Shown here one piece after another: positions 1 to 9,359 of a stretch of DNA of 64,000 bases. Below the pieces are notes generated by a model. The model made no database searches and was not told the DNA's origin. It worked only from the letters and a program-made list of their open reading frames with translations. A program made the translations under genes and the position numbers. Numbering within the stretch: the first letter of the stretch is position 1; every line of letters starts with the position of its first letter. The DNA comes from Sphingomonas psychrotolerans (GTDB lineage: Bacteria; Pseudomonadota; Alphaproteobacteria; Sphingomonadales; Sphingomonadaceae): positions 558,001 through 622,000 of the forward strand of contig NZ_CP024923.1 in the NCBI RefSeq assembly GCF_002796605.1, in the 5' to 3' direction.

Positions 1-409
1 CGCCCCAGTGGATCCCGCTCAGCCCGGCATGTGCGACTCCGGCGCCGATCAATCCGCCGACCAGGGCGTGGCTGCTCGATGAGGGGATGCCCTTCATCCA
101 GGTCAGTACGTTCCAGAACATCGCGCCGCCCAGCGCACCGAAGATGACCGCCGGCGTGACGACATCCTTGTCGACCAGCCCCTTGCCGATCGTCTCGGCG
201 ACGGCGTGGAGCGAGGGCACCGCGATGGTGAGGAAATAAGCGGCGAAGTTGAACACCGCGGCGAACACCACGGCCTGCACCGGCGAAAGCAAACGCGTCG
301 CGACCACCGTGGCGATCGAATTGGCGGCGTCGTGCAAGCCGTTCAGAAAGTCGAACGCCAGCGCGACGGCGATCAGGCCGATCAGCAGGGGCAGGGCTAG
401 TTCGTGCAT
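1..409 (-). CDS. Inorganic phosphate transporter, Pit family (partial, left edge)
   Basis: Only the first 136 or so residues lie in the window; the rest continues past the left edge. The visible part is hydrophobic and has the two Pit signatures: GLHDAANSIAT near residue 24 in the first membrane segment, and a GIPSSSSHALVGG stretch near residue 108. Pit proteins are low-affinity H+ (or Na+) symporters of metal-phosphate in the inner membrane. The ATG (407-409) lies 12 bp after the stop of the DUF47-containing gene, so the two are probably co-transcribed. DUF47/Pit pairing is a standard arrangement, and DUF47 proteins are thought to modulate the transporter. Confidence 0.93.
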   Translation of the reverse strand, partial: MHELALPLLIGLIAVALAFDFLNGLHDAANSIATVVATRLLSPVQAVVFAAVFNFAAYFLTIAVPSLHAVAETIGKGLVDKDVVTPAVIFGALGGAMFWNVLTWMKGIPSSSSHALVGGLIGAGVAHAGLSGIHWG

Positions 410-421
410 GTTCCGGGCGCG

Positions 422-1609
422 TCAGGCGTGATCGATGACGATGCCGTCGATCTCGTTCGCAACATCCTCGAACGCGTCGACGATCCGCTCGAGATGCTTG
501 TAGAGTTCGCGCTCGACGACGAACTTCAGCGTGTCGGTCGCGCCATGCTCCTTGAGCGAGCGCTTGAGTCCCGCCGCATGGATATCGTCGGCATGGCCTT
601 CCATCCGGACGATGCGCTCGGTGAGCTCGTGCAGGCGGCTGGCATTTTGCGCGACGTTGCGGAGGAGGGGCATCGCCTCGGCGGTGATCCGCGCGGCATC
701 GACGATGATCCCCGCCATGTCCTTCATTTCGGGCTGGAAGCTCTCGACCTCGTAGAGCGCGATTGCATTTACGGTGGCCTGCATCTCGTCGATCGAATCG
801 TCGAGCGCGCCGATCAGGCTGGTGATCGCGCCGCGATCGAACGGCGTGAGGAAGGTCTTGCGCACCGTCTGGAGCACTTCGCGAGTGATGTTGTCGGCGT
901 CGTGCTCGCGTTCGATCACTTCGCGGATATGCTCCTTGCCCGCAGGGCCGCCCGCGAGCAGCCGGGCCAGCGCATCCCCGGCCGCCATGACGGTGGTCGC
1001 ATGCGCCTCGAACAGCTCGAAGAAATTGCCTGTGCGGGGCAGCAGGCGCTGAAACCAGGCGAACATCGGACCTAACCTCGATTTTTCAGCGACGGCGCCT
1101 AGCACGCCGGTGCGCTGGGTTGCAGCTTTGAACTCGGACGCGCCGAACGAGCGGATGAGATCGCGCAGATCGGGCTCTTCCACTGCCTCGGCGGCTTCGG
1201 ACAGAGTGAACCAGCGGCGCTCGCGCTGCTGCTGCTCTTTCCAGCTGGGGAGCTCGCGGGTCACCGCGAGCGGGAAGACATCGACGTCCATCATCAGCGA
1301 TGCGCCGCTGCCGCGGCGCTTGCGATAGCGGTAGGAGCCGAGCGGCGTGGGGCAGACGGGGCCGAGTACGCCGGCCTCTTCCTCGGCTTCCTGCGCGGCG
1401 GCGACGTGCGGCGCGGTCCCCGACATCGGATTGCCCTTGGGGATCACCCAGCGGCCGGTGCCGCGCGAAGTGACCAGCAGGATACGGACCGTGGCATCCG
1501 CTGCCGGGTCTTCGGTGCGATAGGGAAGGGCGGCGATCTGGCGAATGACGGAGTCCCGGCTGCCGGCGCGTCTGGCCGGGGCGCCGCAATGGCTCCAATC
1601 GCCGTCCAA
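422..1609 (-). CDS. Nudix hydrolase - DUF47 (PhoU-like) fusion protein
   Basis: One uninterrupted 395-residue frame with two domains. Residues about 20-155 are a Nudix hydrolase with a PKGNPMSG...QEAEEEAG Nudix box at about 59-82. The first Glu of the classical box is Thr, as in diphosphoinositol/diadenosine polyphosphate-type Nudix proteins. Residues 182-395 are a DUF47/PhoU-like helical domain (starts MFAWFQRLLP). An internal ATG at 1064-1066 has a GAGG about 9 nt upstream, so DUF47 may also be made alone. The frame opens at a TTG (1609). No ATG or GTG lies between it and the Nudix domain, and no good ribosome site is visible, so the true start is uncertain. It precedes pit. The known role of DUF47 is phosphate transport regulation; the Nudix substrate is unknown. 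Confidence 0.85.
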   Translation of the reverse strand: MDGDWSHCGAPARRAGSRDSVIRQIAALPYRTEDPAADATVRILLVTSRGTGRWVIPKGNPMSGTAPHVAAAQEAEEEAGVLGPVCPTPLGSYRYRKRRGSGASLMMDVDVFPLAVTRELPSWKEQQQRERRWFTLSEAAEAVEEPDLRDLIRSFGASEFKAATQRTGVLGAVAEKSRLGPMFAWFQRLLPRTGNFFELFEAHATTVMAAGDALARLLAGGPAGKEHIREVIEREHDADNITREVLQTVRKTFLTPFDRGAITSLIGALDDSIDEMQATVNAIALYEVESFQPEMKDMAGIIVDAARITAEAMPLLRNVAQNASRLHELTERIVRMEGHADDIHAAGLKRSLKEHGATDTLKFVVERELYKHLERIVDAFEDVANEIDGIVIDHA

Positions 1610-1614
1610 TTCAA

Positions 1615-1643
1615 GCGGGAGTGCGCAGCGTGCGCACTCCCGC
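1615..1643 (-). terminator. Hairpin terminator after the SulP gene
   Basis: A perfect 13-bp inverted repeat (GCGGGAGTGCGCA and its complement) with a 3-nt loop starts 5 bp beyond the SulP stop codon and ends 5 bp before the TTG of the Nudix-DUF47 gene. There is no clear U-tract on the minus strand. It probably ends the carbonic anhydrase-SulP transcript, which means the Nudix gene would need its own promoter or readthrough. Confidence 0.6.
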
Positions 1644-1648
1644 CCGGG

Positions 1649-3172
1649 TCAGGCTGCCAGCGCGGCCAGCCGCCCGGTGGCGCCGTCGAACGCTACTTCG
1701 GAGCCGCTCGCCCGACGCCGCGCACTCCAGTCGCGCAGCAGTTCGGCGCAGGTGTGGTCGACCGCCGAGCAACGCGTCAGGTCGAGCCGGACCGGGGCGC
1801 CGCCGGGAACCGCGTCGAGCTTGGCGGACAGCCTGGGCAGCGCCACGAAGGTGGCGGCGCCGACGAGGCTGATCGTCCGACCGTCGGCGTCATCATGCGC
1901 GTCGACCTTGAGCTTGAGGCGACGGACGTGCGGCAGCAGCTCGAGCAGCGACAAGGCGATGCCGACCAGCACGCCGGTGAGCAAATCCTCCGCGACGACG
2001 AGGGTCAGCGTCACCGCCCAGATCAGCGCCGGGAGGACGCCATAGTCCTTGAGCAGGTGCCTGGCATGGTTGAAATTGACCAGCCGCATGCCGGTGACGA
2101 CCAGCACCGCGCCGAGCGCCGCCATCGGGATTTCGCGCAGCAGCCACGGCAGCAAAGCGACGAAACCGAGGATCCAGACGCCGTGCAGGATTGCCGACAG
2201 CCGCGTCGTGGCGCCCGCCTGGACGTTGGCCGAGCTGCGCACGATCACCCCGGTCATCGGCAGCGCACCCGCGGCACCGCACAACAGATTGCCGACGCCC
2301 TGTGCGCGCAGTTCCTTGTTGTAATCGGTGCGGACGCCGTCGTGCATGCGGTCCACCGCCGCCGCCGAGAGCAAGGTCTCCGCGCTGGCAATGAAGGCGA
2401 TCGCCAGCGCTGCGGTGAGGACCGCGGGATTGGCGAACTGGCTAAGGAAGCCGCTCTGGGGCAGCGACACCGCCGCTGCGATATTCTCGGGCACCGCGAC
2501 CTTGGTGACGTCGAGACCGAGCAGCCACGCGACCATTGTGGCCGCCACCACGCCGAGCAGCGCGCCGGGAACCAGCTTGAGCGAGGCCGGGCGCAGTTTC
2601 TCCCAGCCGATCATCACGGCGATCGTGGTGAGGCCGAGGATCAAGGCGAGCTCGGCGGCGCGAAGATCGGGCGAGAGGCCGAGCAGACGGCCCGGCATCG
2701 CCATCAGGTTTTCGAGCCCGCTCGACAGCGGCTTCTCGTCGAACAGCACGTGGAACTGGCCGATCACGATCAGCACGCCGATGCCGGCGAGCATGCCGTG
2801 CACCACGGCCGGCGAGATGGCGCGGAACCAGCCACCAAGGCGGAAGATGCCCGCCACGACCTGGATCAGCCCGGCGAGCATCAGGATCGGCCCGAGTGCC
2901 GACAGCCCCTGATCGCGCACTAGTTCGAAGACGATCACCGCGAGGCCCGCGGCGGGGCCGCTAACTTGCAGCGGCGAGCCCGCCAGCGCACCGACGACGA
3001 TGCCGCCGATGATGCCAGTGATCAGGCCCTTTTCGGGAGGCACGCCCGAGGCGATGGCGATGCCCATGCACAAAGGCATCGCGACGAGGAAGACGACGAC
3101 CGAGGCAGTGAGGTCGCGCGCCATCCCCCCGGTTGCGCGCGTTTCGGCGCCGGCCGCAGTGGCGCTGCTCAT
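1649..3172 (-). CDS. SulP family anion transporter with STAS domain
   Basis: A 507-residue protein with about a dozen hydrophobic segments over residues 20-400, including the SulP-typical MPLCMGIAIASGVPPEKGL in the first helices, followed by a C-terminal STAS domain (about 425-505). SulP proteins are inner-membrane transporters of sulfate, bicarbonate or dicarboxylates. Its ATG overlaps the carbonic anhydrase stop codon by ATGA (3169-3172), so the two are translationally coupled. That pairing suggests bicarbonate as the substrate, as in other SulP/carbonic anhydrase operons. The substrate is inferred from context, not from residues. Confidence 0.93.
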   Translation of the reverse strand: MSSATAAGAETRATGGMARDLTASVVVFLVAMPLCMGIAIASGVPPEKGLITGIIGGIVVGALAGSPLQVSGPAAGLAVIVFELVRDQGLSALGPILMLAGLIQVVAGIFRLGGWFRAISPAVVHGMLAGIGVLIVIGQFHVLFDEKPLSSGLENLMAMPGRLLGLSPDLRAAELALILGLTTIAVMIGWEKLRPASLKLVPGALLGVVAATMVAWLLGLDVTKVAVPENIAAAVSLPQSGFLSQFANPAVLTAALAIAFIASAETLLSAAAVDRMHDGVRTDYNKELRAQGVGNLLCGAAGALPMTGVIVRSSANVQAGATTRLSAILHGVWILGFVALLPWLLREIPMAALGAVLVVTGMRLVNFNHARHLLKDYGVLPALIWAVTLTLVVAEDLLTGVLVGIALSLLELLPHVRRLKLKVDAHDDADGRTISLVGAATFVALPRLSAKLDAVPGGAPVRLDLTRCSAVDHTCAELLRDWSARRRASGSEVAFDGATGRLAALAA

Positions 3173-3861
3173 TCCGCAGCCTCCAGCTGGATTTCGCCGG
3201 CGAGGCGCTGGGCCGCGGGCTGTGCCACGGGCAGATCCTCACCCTCGGTGATCGGCAGGAAGCGGCCGGTGCGCCCGTCGAGCGCGAGCACCTGCCCGGC
3301 ACCGATGTCGAAGAACCAGCCGTGGAGCGCGATCTCGCCGCGGGCGACACCGGCGGCGACCGAGGGGTGCGTGCGCAGATGGTTGAGCTGCGCCACGACG
3401 TTCTCGAGGGCGATCGCGTGGACGCGGTTGCCATTCTCCATTTCGGGATAGGCTTCGTTCACTACCTGCTCGGCGGCGCAGCTATGCTTCAGCCACGCGG
3501 CGACGTTGGGCATTTTCTCGAGCCCGGCCGGATTGGCGACTGCCTTCATCGCGCCGCAGTCCGAGTGGCCGCAGATGATGATGTCGCGGATCCCCAGCAC
3601 CATCACTGCATATTCGACGGTCGAAGTGACGCCGCCATTCTGCATCGCGTAGGGCGGGACGATGTTGCCGGCGTTGCGGCAGACGAACAGGTCGCCGGGC
3701 GCGGCCTGCATGATGTGTTCGGGGGCGACGCGCGAATCGGCGCAGGCGATCATCAGCGCCTTGGGGCTCTGTCCGTCCGTCGCGAGTTTGGAATAGAGGG
3801 CGCTCTGGTTCGGAAACACCTGTTTCGCGAAACCATAGACTCGTCCGATCAGCTCATTCAC
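3169..3861 (-). CDS. Beta-carbonic anhydrase
   Basis: A 230-residue cytoplasmic beta-class carbonic anhydrase interconverting CO2 and bicarbonate. The zinc ligands are visible: Cys40 in CADSR (with the Asp42/Arg44 dyad), His99 and Cys102 in HSDCG. The length fits the family and no signal peptide is present. The gene is followed by SulP with a 4-bp stop/start overlap, which points to joint bicarbonate uptake and interconversion. Confidence 0.96.
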   Translation of the reverse strand: MNELIGRVYGFAKQVFPNQSALYSKLATDGQSPKALMIACADSRVAPEHIMQAAPGDLFVCRNAGNIVPPYAMQNGGVTSTVEYAVMVLGIRDIIICGHSDCGAMKAVANPAGLEKMPNVAAWLKHSCAAEQVVNEAYPEMENGNRVHAIALENVVAQLNHLRTHPSVAAGVARGEIALHGWFFDIGAGQVLALDGRTGRFLPITEGEDLPVAQPAAQRLAGEIQLEAAE

Positions 3862-3975
3862 TGTGCTTGCTCCGTCACCGGCCCGCTGGGGGATGCGGGC
3901 AGGGGACAGGTACGGAAGCGATTTTGCTGCAGCGCAGCGCTACTGTAAGGAATTATTGCTGCGGCGCGGCCGTAT

Positions 3976-5277
3976 TCAGGCGGGAAGCCGGATTTCCGCG
4001 CGCAAGCCGCCCTCTGCGCGATTGGAGAGCTTGAGGGTTCCGCCCTCGGCCTCGACCGCGCGGCTGACGATCGAGAGTCCGAGCCCGAAGCCGACGGTGT
4101 CGCGCGCCCGCGCGGTATCGAGACGGACGAAGGGCTGCAGCGCCTGCGCGATGCTTTCTTGCGGGATGCCGGGGCCGTCGTCTTCGACGCGGATCACGGC
4201 GCATTCGGGCCGCTCTTCGAGAGTGATGCGGACGCGCTCGCCATAATGGAGGCCGTTCTCGACGAGGTTCGCCAGGGCACGCTTCATCGCGATCGGATAG
4301 AGCCGGCGTTCGAGATGGTCGGGTCCGGCATAGTCGACCTGATGTCCCTGATCGCGCGCACCATCGGCGATGGTCGCGCAGATCACCGCGAGATCCACAG
4401 CTTGGCGCGCTTCGCCATTGGCCTCGCCGGCGAGATAGGTGAGCAGCGAATCGATCATCGTCTGCATCTCGACGATGTCGATCTCCATTTCCTCGCGGAC
4501 TCCTGCATCCTCGATCGCGTCGGCGCGCAGCCGCAGCCGCGCCAGTGGCGTGCGCAGATCGTGTCCCACTGCGGCAAGCGCCTGCGTTCGGTCGGTAAGC
4601 AACCGGTGGATGCGCGCCTGCATCCGGTTGAACGCGTGGATCACGCGGCGAACCTCGCGCGGGCCGCCTTCCGGCACTGCCTGAGTCGTTCCAGCACCCA
4701 CCCGTTCGGTGGCGAGCGCGAGGCGGCGGAGCGGGAGCAGGGTCTGGCGGACCAGCACGCCGCCGATCAGGATGATCGCGACCGCAGGCGCGAGCGCGAG
4801 CAGGATCCGTTCGGGCGAGAAGCTGAGATCGTGCACCGGCTCGCGCGTCGCGAACTTCATCCAGCTGCCGTCGGGCAAGGTGGTGCTCCCGACGATCACG
4901 GCGTTGCGCGGCGATCCCACCAGGCGCAGGCTCATATTGGCGGAGTTGAGGCTGGGCTCCCACGTGATCACCTGGCGATGAATGCGGTCGAGCGAGGGGG
5001 TGACGCGCATTGCCGGAGGCAAATCGTGGTTCCAGACGATCTTGTACCGGCTCGTCGTCAGATCGGTGGCGAGTGCCGGGCGCTCGGCCGCGGGATGCTC
5101 GGCCAGCAGCTTGCGCGCGATGACGAGATGCTCGGCGAGCCGGCGCGCCTCGTCGTCGCGCACCGAGAGTTGGCTCGCCCGCTCGTAGAAGAAGGTACTG
5201 GCGCCGAACTCGATCAGGATCGCCAAAAGCAGGATCGCGAAGATCTGCCCGATCAGACCGAGCGGTGCCCTCACCAC
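3976..5277 (-). CDS. Two-component sensor histidine kinase
   Basis: A 433-residue inner-membrane kinase. There are two membrane segments (about 8-28 and 157-177) flanking a periplasmic region of some 130 residues, then a HAMP linker, the dimerisation box with phospho-acceptor His239 in GHDLRTPLARLRL, an N-box (LVENGLHYG), and ATP-lid motifs VEDDGPGIP and GFGLGLSIV. This is the EnvZ/OmpR-class layout. It starts at a GTG, 4 bp after the response-regulator stop codon, so the pair is one operon. The stimulus cannot be read from sequence. Confidence 0.95.
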   Translation of the reverse strand: MVRAPLGLIGQIFAILLLAILIEFGASTFFYERASQLSVRDDEARRLAEHLVIARKLLAEHPAAERPALATDLTTSRYKIVWNHDLPPAMRVTPSLDRIHRQVITWEPSLNSANMSLRLVGSPRNAVIVGSTTLPDGSWMKFATREPVHDLSFSPERILLALAPAVAIILIGGVLVRQTLLPLRRLALATERVGAGTTQAVPEGGPREVRRVIHAFNRMQARIHRLLTDRTQALAAVGHDLRTPLARLRLRADAIEDAGVREEMEIDIVEMQTMIDSLLTYLAGEANGEARQAVDLAVICATIADGARDQGHQVDYAGPDHLERRLYPIAMKRALANLVENGLHYGERVRITLEERPECAVIRVEDDGPGIPQESIAQALQPFVRLDTARARDTVGFGLGLSIVSRAVEAEGGTLKLSNRAEGGLRAEIRLPA

Positions 5278-5281
5278 CGGT

Positions 5282-6001
5282 TCATTCGCGCGTGACGGGC
5301 GCGTTGAACATATAGCCGACGCCGCGCACCGTGACGATCGGCGCCTTGTTCCCCGTCGAGGAAAGCTTGCGCCGCAGCCGGCTGACCAGCACGTCGACGC
5401 TGCGGTCGGAGCTGTCGCCGAGGCGGGTACGCGAAAGCTCGATCAGCCGTTCGCGGGCGATCACCCGGCCGGCATGCTCACACAGGCTGACGAGCAGATC
5501 GAACTCGGCACCGGTGAGTTCGACGACAGCACCACTGGGCGACAGCAGTTCGCGGCGCGGCAAATTGAGCGTCCAGCCATCGAAGCGCAGCAGCCCGAGG
5601 CTGCGCTGCTTGCCTTCCTGCTTGCCGCCCTCGCGGCGCAGAACCGCGCGGATCCGGGCGATCAGCTCGCGCGTGCCGAAAGGCTTGGTCACATAATCGT
5701 CGGCGCCGAGCTCGAGCCCGACCACCCGATCGGTCTCGCTGCCGCGCGCCGAGATGAAGATGATCGGCACCTGGCTCTTCTCGCGAATCATCCGGCACAG
5801 ATCGATGCCGTTGGTACCCGGCAACATGATGTCGAGGATGATCAGGTCGGGCTCGCCATGCTCGAGCGCCAGCCACATTTCCGCGCCGGTCGCGGCGGGC
5901 CGCACGACGAAGCCGTTTTCCTGAAGCGCCCGGGCAGTCAGCGTCCGCAAGGGTGGATCGTCTTCCACCAGGACGATGATGGGGGCGGGGGTGGTCGTCA
6001 T
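5282..6001 (-). CDS. OmpR-family response regulator
   Basis: About 239 residues: a receiver domain with acidic pair Asp14/Asp15, phospho-acceptor Asp57 in LIILDIMLPG and Lys106 in VTKPFG, then an OmpR-type winged-helix DNA-binding domain ending with the usual VRGVGYMF. The chosen start is the ATG at 5999-6001 (MTTTPAPI), which begins at the domain edge. The frame is open to 6022, with another ATG at 6017-6019, and neither has a clear ribosome site. It lies directly upstream of the histidine kinase and is its likely partner. Confidence 0.95.
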   Translation of the reverse strand: MTTTPAPIIVLVEDDPPLRTLTARALQENGFVVRPAATGAEMWLALEHGEPDLIILDIMLPGTNGIDLCRMIREKSQVPIIFISARGSETDRVVGLELGADDYVTKPFGTRELIARIRAVLRREGGKQEGKQRSLGLLRFDGWTLNLPRRELLSPSGAVVELTGAEFDLLVSLCEHAGRVIARERLIELSRTRLGDSSDRSVDVLVSRLRRKLSSTGNKAPIVTVRGVGYMFNAPVTRE

Positions 6002-6173
6002 CGCCGTATACTGTAACATCAAGGAGCGACCTAGGAACCCGCCGCGAGGGGGTCAACGCGCCGGACACGCCGCAGCGCACAAAAAGCGTCTCAGCAACAT
6101 TTCGTTACGGAAACGGCAGCGGGCAGCAATGCGAACGCCGTAGCGGTCGCTTCGATTGCCGAAGGAAATTGCC

Positions 6174-6389
6174 ATGTTCGTGACCTTGCTCGCTGTCGTG
6201 ATCTCTGCCCAGCCGGCCCCGGCCGAGGAAATCCAGTATCGTTCGTACGACGTCGCGACTGCGCTGAAGCGCGGCTGCAAGGTCCAGCGCGTCAATGTTG
6301 CGGCGGGCAAGGCCGAGCACGCGCCGATCATCCGATGCCCGGCGCAGCAGACGACCACGTCAGGAACGGAGCGCCGCCCGCGCAGCTGA
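6174..6389 (+). CDS. Small secreted protein of unknown function
   Basis: 71 residues. The ATG at 6174 has an AAGGAA ribosome site 7 nt upstream. The N-terminus (FVTLLAVVISAQPAPAEE) looks like a short signal peptide cleaved after an Ala. The mature part is small, with two cysteines (one in a KRGCKVQRV stretch, one in IIRCPAQ) that could form a disulfide in the periplasm. I recognise no family. It is followed about 107 bp later by the M16 peptidase gene on the same strand. It could be a chance frame, but the start signals and signal-like end argue for a gene. Confidence 0.55.
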   Translation: MFVTLLAVVISAQPAPAEEIQYRSYDVATALKRGCKVQRVNVAAGKAEHAPIIRCPAQQTTTSGTERRPRS

Positions 6390-6496
6390 GCCGCGCCACC
6401 GTCTTCCCGACTTTTGTCAGCCCGACCGAGTGCGATCTCGCGCATTGCAGCCGCGTGCTGGATCGGCTTACCTCCGCGCATCACGTTTCGAAGGAA

Positions 6497-9352
6497 ATGA
6501 TTTTGCGCGCTACGATCGCCCGCCGCCTGGTCGCGGCACTCCTGTTCGCCGGTGTCGCCGCTCCGGCCGTCGTGCAAGCACAGACGCCAGCGGCGCCGCC
6601 GCGGATTGTGGTTCCCCCGATCGCCTTCACCGAGCGCACCTTGCCCAACGGGCTTCGGGTGATCGCCATTCGCGATACCACCACCCCGAGCGTGAGCGTG
6701 CAGGTGTGGTACGATGTCGGATCGAAGCACGATCCGGACGGCCGCTCTGGCTTCGCGCATCTGTTCGAGCATATCCTGTCGCGCAAGACACGCAACATGC
6801 CCTACAACATGATCAATCGGCTGACCGAGAATGTCGGCGGAGTGCGCAATGCCTCGACCTGGTTCGATCGCACCAATTACTACGAGACCGTCCCCGCGCA
6901 GTATCTCGAAACGATGCTGTGGACTCATGCCGAGCGCATGGCGCGACCCGTGATCGACGCCGAGGTGTTCAACACCGAACGCAACGTCGTGAAGGAAGAA
7001 TTCCGCCAGCGCGTGCTTGCCCCGGCTTATGGCCGACTGCGGTTGGTGCTCGACGAGAACAGCCATGATAATGTGCCCGCGCGCCGTCCGGGCATCGGCA
7101 GCCTCGAGCAGCTCGACGCGGCGACGCTGGACGACGCGCTCGCCTTTCACGAGGCCTATTACGGACCCGACACCGCGACGTTGATCGTTGCCGGAAATTT
7201 CGATCCGGCGCGGTTGGATCCGCTGGTGGACCGCTATTTCGGCATAGTTCCGCGGCGCAAATCGGCGCTGCCGCTGGCGATCCGCACGACCGAGAGGCCA
7301 CGCACCGCCCCACGGCTGGTGACCGTCTACGCGCCCAATGTGCCGCTGCCGATGATCGCGAGCAGTTGGCGCATTCCGGGATCGGCGCATCTCGACATCG
7401 CGCCCTTGCTGGTGCTCGATGCGATCCTCGCCAACGGTGACAGTTCACGGCTGAAGCGCGCATTGGTCTTCGACCGGCCGATCGCCAGCAATGCGACCAC
7501 CAGTTACAACGACGTGGAGGACAATGGCTTCCTTGCGCCGATGGTCACCCTCGCCAGCGGGGCGACGGTGGAGCAGGCCGAGACGGCGTTGGCCGCCGAG
7601 ATTTCCCGGTTGCGCGATACACCGGTGCGCGCGGCGGAGCTGGGCGAGGCGAAGAACGAAATGATGGCGGAGGCGTTGGCATCCCGCGAGACTGCGTCGG
7701 GTCGTGCCTTTGCGCTGGGTGAGGCGCTGGTGCGAACCGGTGATCCGCGCGCCGACGACAAACGGCTAGCCGCCATCAGTCGCGTCACCGCCGCGGATGT
7801 GCGGCGCGTCGCGCGGAAGTATCTGAAGCCGGAAGCGCGGGTGGACATCCGCTACCTCGACGAGAGCAAACGCCCTGCCGGCGAGCCGGACAATTGGCGC
7901 AACCCGGCGCCGATGCCGCACTGGGTGACGGTGCCGCCGGCGACGCGCACGCCACTGACATTGGCGCCTGAGGGCGAGCGCGAGCAACCACCGGCGCCTT
8001 CGACACCGGTGCCGGTGACCAATCCGGTGATCGCCGAATCGCAGCTGGCCAACGGCATGCGGCTGGTGTCGGCGCGGACGGGCGGCGTGCCCATCGCCAC
8101 GTTGACCCTCGTCTTCAAAGGCGGCGGCGTTACCGATCCGCAGGGACGGGCGGGAGTCGCCGAAATGGCGGCACTGGTCGCGACCAAGGGGACTGCAACG
8201 CGTTCCGGCGAACAGATCGCCGCCGAGCTGGAGGCGCTTGGCGCGACGATCGATACCGACGCCGCACCCGACGGGACGGTGCTCAGCGTCACCGCACCGG
8301 TCGGTGCGCTGGATGCAGCGGGCGAGATTCTGGCCGACGTGGCGCGCAATGCCTCCTTTCCCGCCGACGAGGTCGAGCAGGAGCGGCGCCGTACCATCGA
8401 CCGGCTTCAGGTCGCGATGAAGAACCCCGGACCGCTCGCCAATATGGTGCTGCAGCGTGCGATCTACGGGGCCGCGCCCTATGGCGGCGTGGCCACACCA
8501 CGCTCGCTGGGCGCGATCGACCGCGATGCGCTGGTGGCGCAGCGCGATCTTTGGTGGCGGCCGGACAATGCCGCGTTGATCGTCACCGGCGGGATCATGC
8601 CGGCCGAAGCGCAGCGGATCGGCGATCGCCTCTTCGCCAGCTGGCGACCTATCGGCGCGGCGCCCGGCGGCCAGAGCGATGCAGCGGGCAGCGCCGGCAA
8701 GCCGCGGGTCATCGTGGTCGACATGCCGGGCGCAGGACAGGCGGCAGTCGTAGCGGGGCTGCGCATTCCAGCACGGCGCGACCCCGCCTACCCCGATCTG
8801 ATGATCGCCAATGCAGTGCTCGGCGCGGGATCGAACGGGCGGCTGTTCCAGGAGGTTCGCGTGAAGCGCGCGCTATCTTATGGCGCGTACAGTACCCTGT
8901 CGCCGCGTGCGGGGACGGGCATGATGAGCGCCGCGGCGCAGACCAAGAACGAGAGTGCGCCGGAGGTCGCCGGGATCTTTGCGGACGAGCTGAAGCGCAT
9001 CGCCGGCGAGCCGCTCGACGCGGAGGCCGTTGCGCAGCGAATCGCATTCGTTCAGGGCGGCGTATCGCGCCAGTCCGAAACCAGCGCGGGCTTTGCCAAC
9101 GCGCTCGCCGGGCTGGTGCTGCAGGGTGTCGCACCCGGCGAAGCGGCGAAACTGCGCGAGCGCATCGGCGCGGTCACGCCCGACGCCGCCGCCGCGGCAG
9201 CGCGCCGGGCGATCGGCGGGGCAGGCGCCACGATCGTGATCGTCGGCGACGCCAGGCTGTTCGTGGACAAATTGCGCGAGCAATATCCGCAACTGGAAGT
9301 GATCCCCCTCGCGGCGCTCGATCTGGATCAGCCGCAGCTCCGCGCGCGATAG
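6497..9352 (+). CDS. Exported M16 zinc metallopeptidase (double-domain, pitrilysin/PqqL type)
   Basis: 951 residues with a signal peptide (hydrophobic 10-25, Ala-rich cleavage region near AVVQAQ). The first M16 domain has the inverted zinc motif HLFEH (His88, Glu91, His92) and the downstream ERNVVKEEF helix with the third ligand. A second, non-catalytic M16-like half begins near residue 525 (LANGMRLVSARTGG). This is a periplasmic peptidase of the two-lobed type. The ATG at 6497 sits only 2 nt after an AAGGAA ribosome site. A TTG at 6503 (two codons on) has better spacing and may be the true start. Eight bp separate it from the next gene, so an operon is likely. Confidence 0.92.
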   Translation: MILRATIARRLVAALLFAGVAAPAVVQAQTPAAPPRIVVPPIAFTERTLPNGLRVIAIRDTTTPSVSVQVWYDVGSKHDPDGRSGFAHLFEHILSRKTRNMPYNMINRLTENVGGVRNASTWFDRTNYYETVPAQYLETMLWTHAERMARPVIDAEVFNTERNVVKEEFRQRVLAPAYGRLRLVLDENSHDNVPARRPGIGSLEQLDAATLDDALAFHEAYYGPDTATLIVAGNFDPARLDPLVDRYFGIVPRRKSALPLAIRTTERPRTAPRLVTVYAPNVPLPMIASSWRIPGSAHLDIAPLLVLDAILANGDSSRLKRALVFDRPIASNATTSYNDVEDNGFLAPMVTLASGATVEQAETALAAEISRLRDTPVRAAELGEAKNEMMAEALASRETASGRAFALGEALVRTGDPRADDKRLAAISRVTAADVRRVARKYLKPEARVDIRYLDESKRPAGEPDNWRNPAPMPHWVTVPPATRTPLTLAPEGEREQPPAPSTPVPVTNPVIAESQLANGMRLVSARTGGVPIATLTLVFKGGGVTDPQGRAGVAEMAALVATKGTATRSGEQIAAELEALGATIDTDAAPDGTVLSVTAPVGALDAAGEILADVARNASFPADEVEQERRRTIDRLQVAMKNPGPLANMVLQRAIYGAAPYGGVATPRSLGAIDRDALVAQRDLWWRPDNAALIVTGGIMPAEAQRIGDRLFASWRPIGAAPGGQSDAAGSAGKPRVIVVDMPGAGQAAVVAGLRIPARRDPAYPDLMIANAVLGAGSNGRLFQEVRVKRALSYGAYSTLSPRAGTGMMSAAAQTKNESAPEVAGIFADELKRIAGEPLDAEAVAQRIAFVQGGVSRQSETSAGFANALAGLVLQGVAPGEAAKLRERIGAVTPDAAAAAARRAIGGAGATIVIVGDARLFVDKLREQYPQLEVIPLAALDLDQPQLRAR

Positions 9353-9359
9353 TCGCGGG

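Noticed and set aside
1406..2923. Long open frame on the plus strand opposite the SulP gene
   Set aside because: It has an Arg/Gly/Gln-rich composition with no domain, and is the antisense shadow expected of high-GC codon bias over a clear SulP gene.
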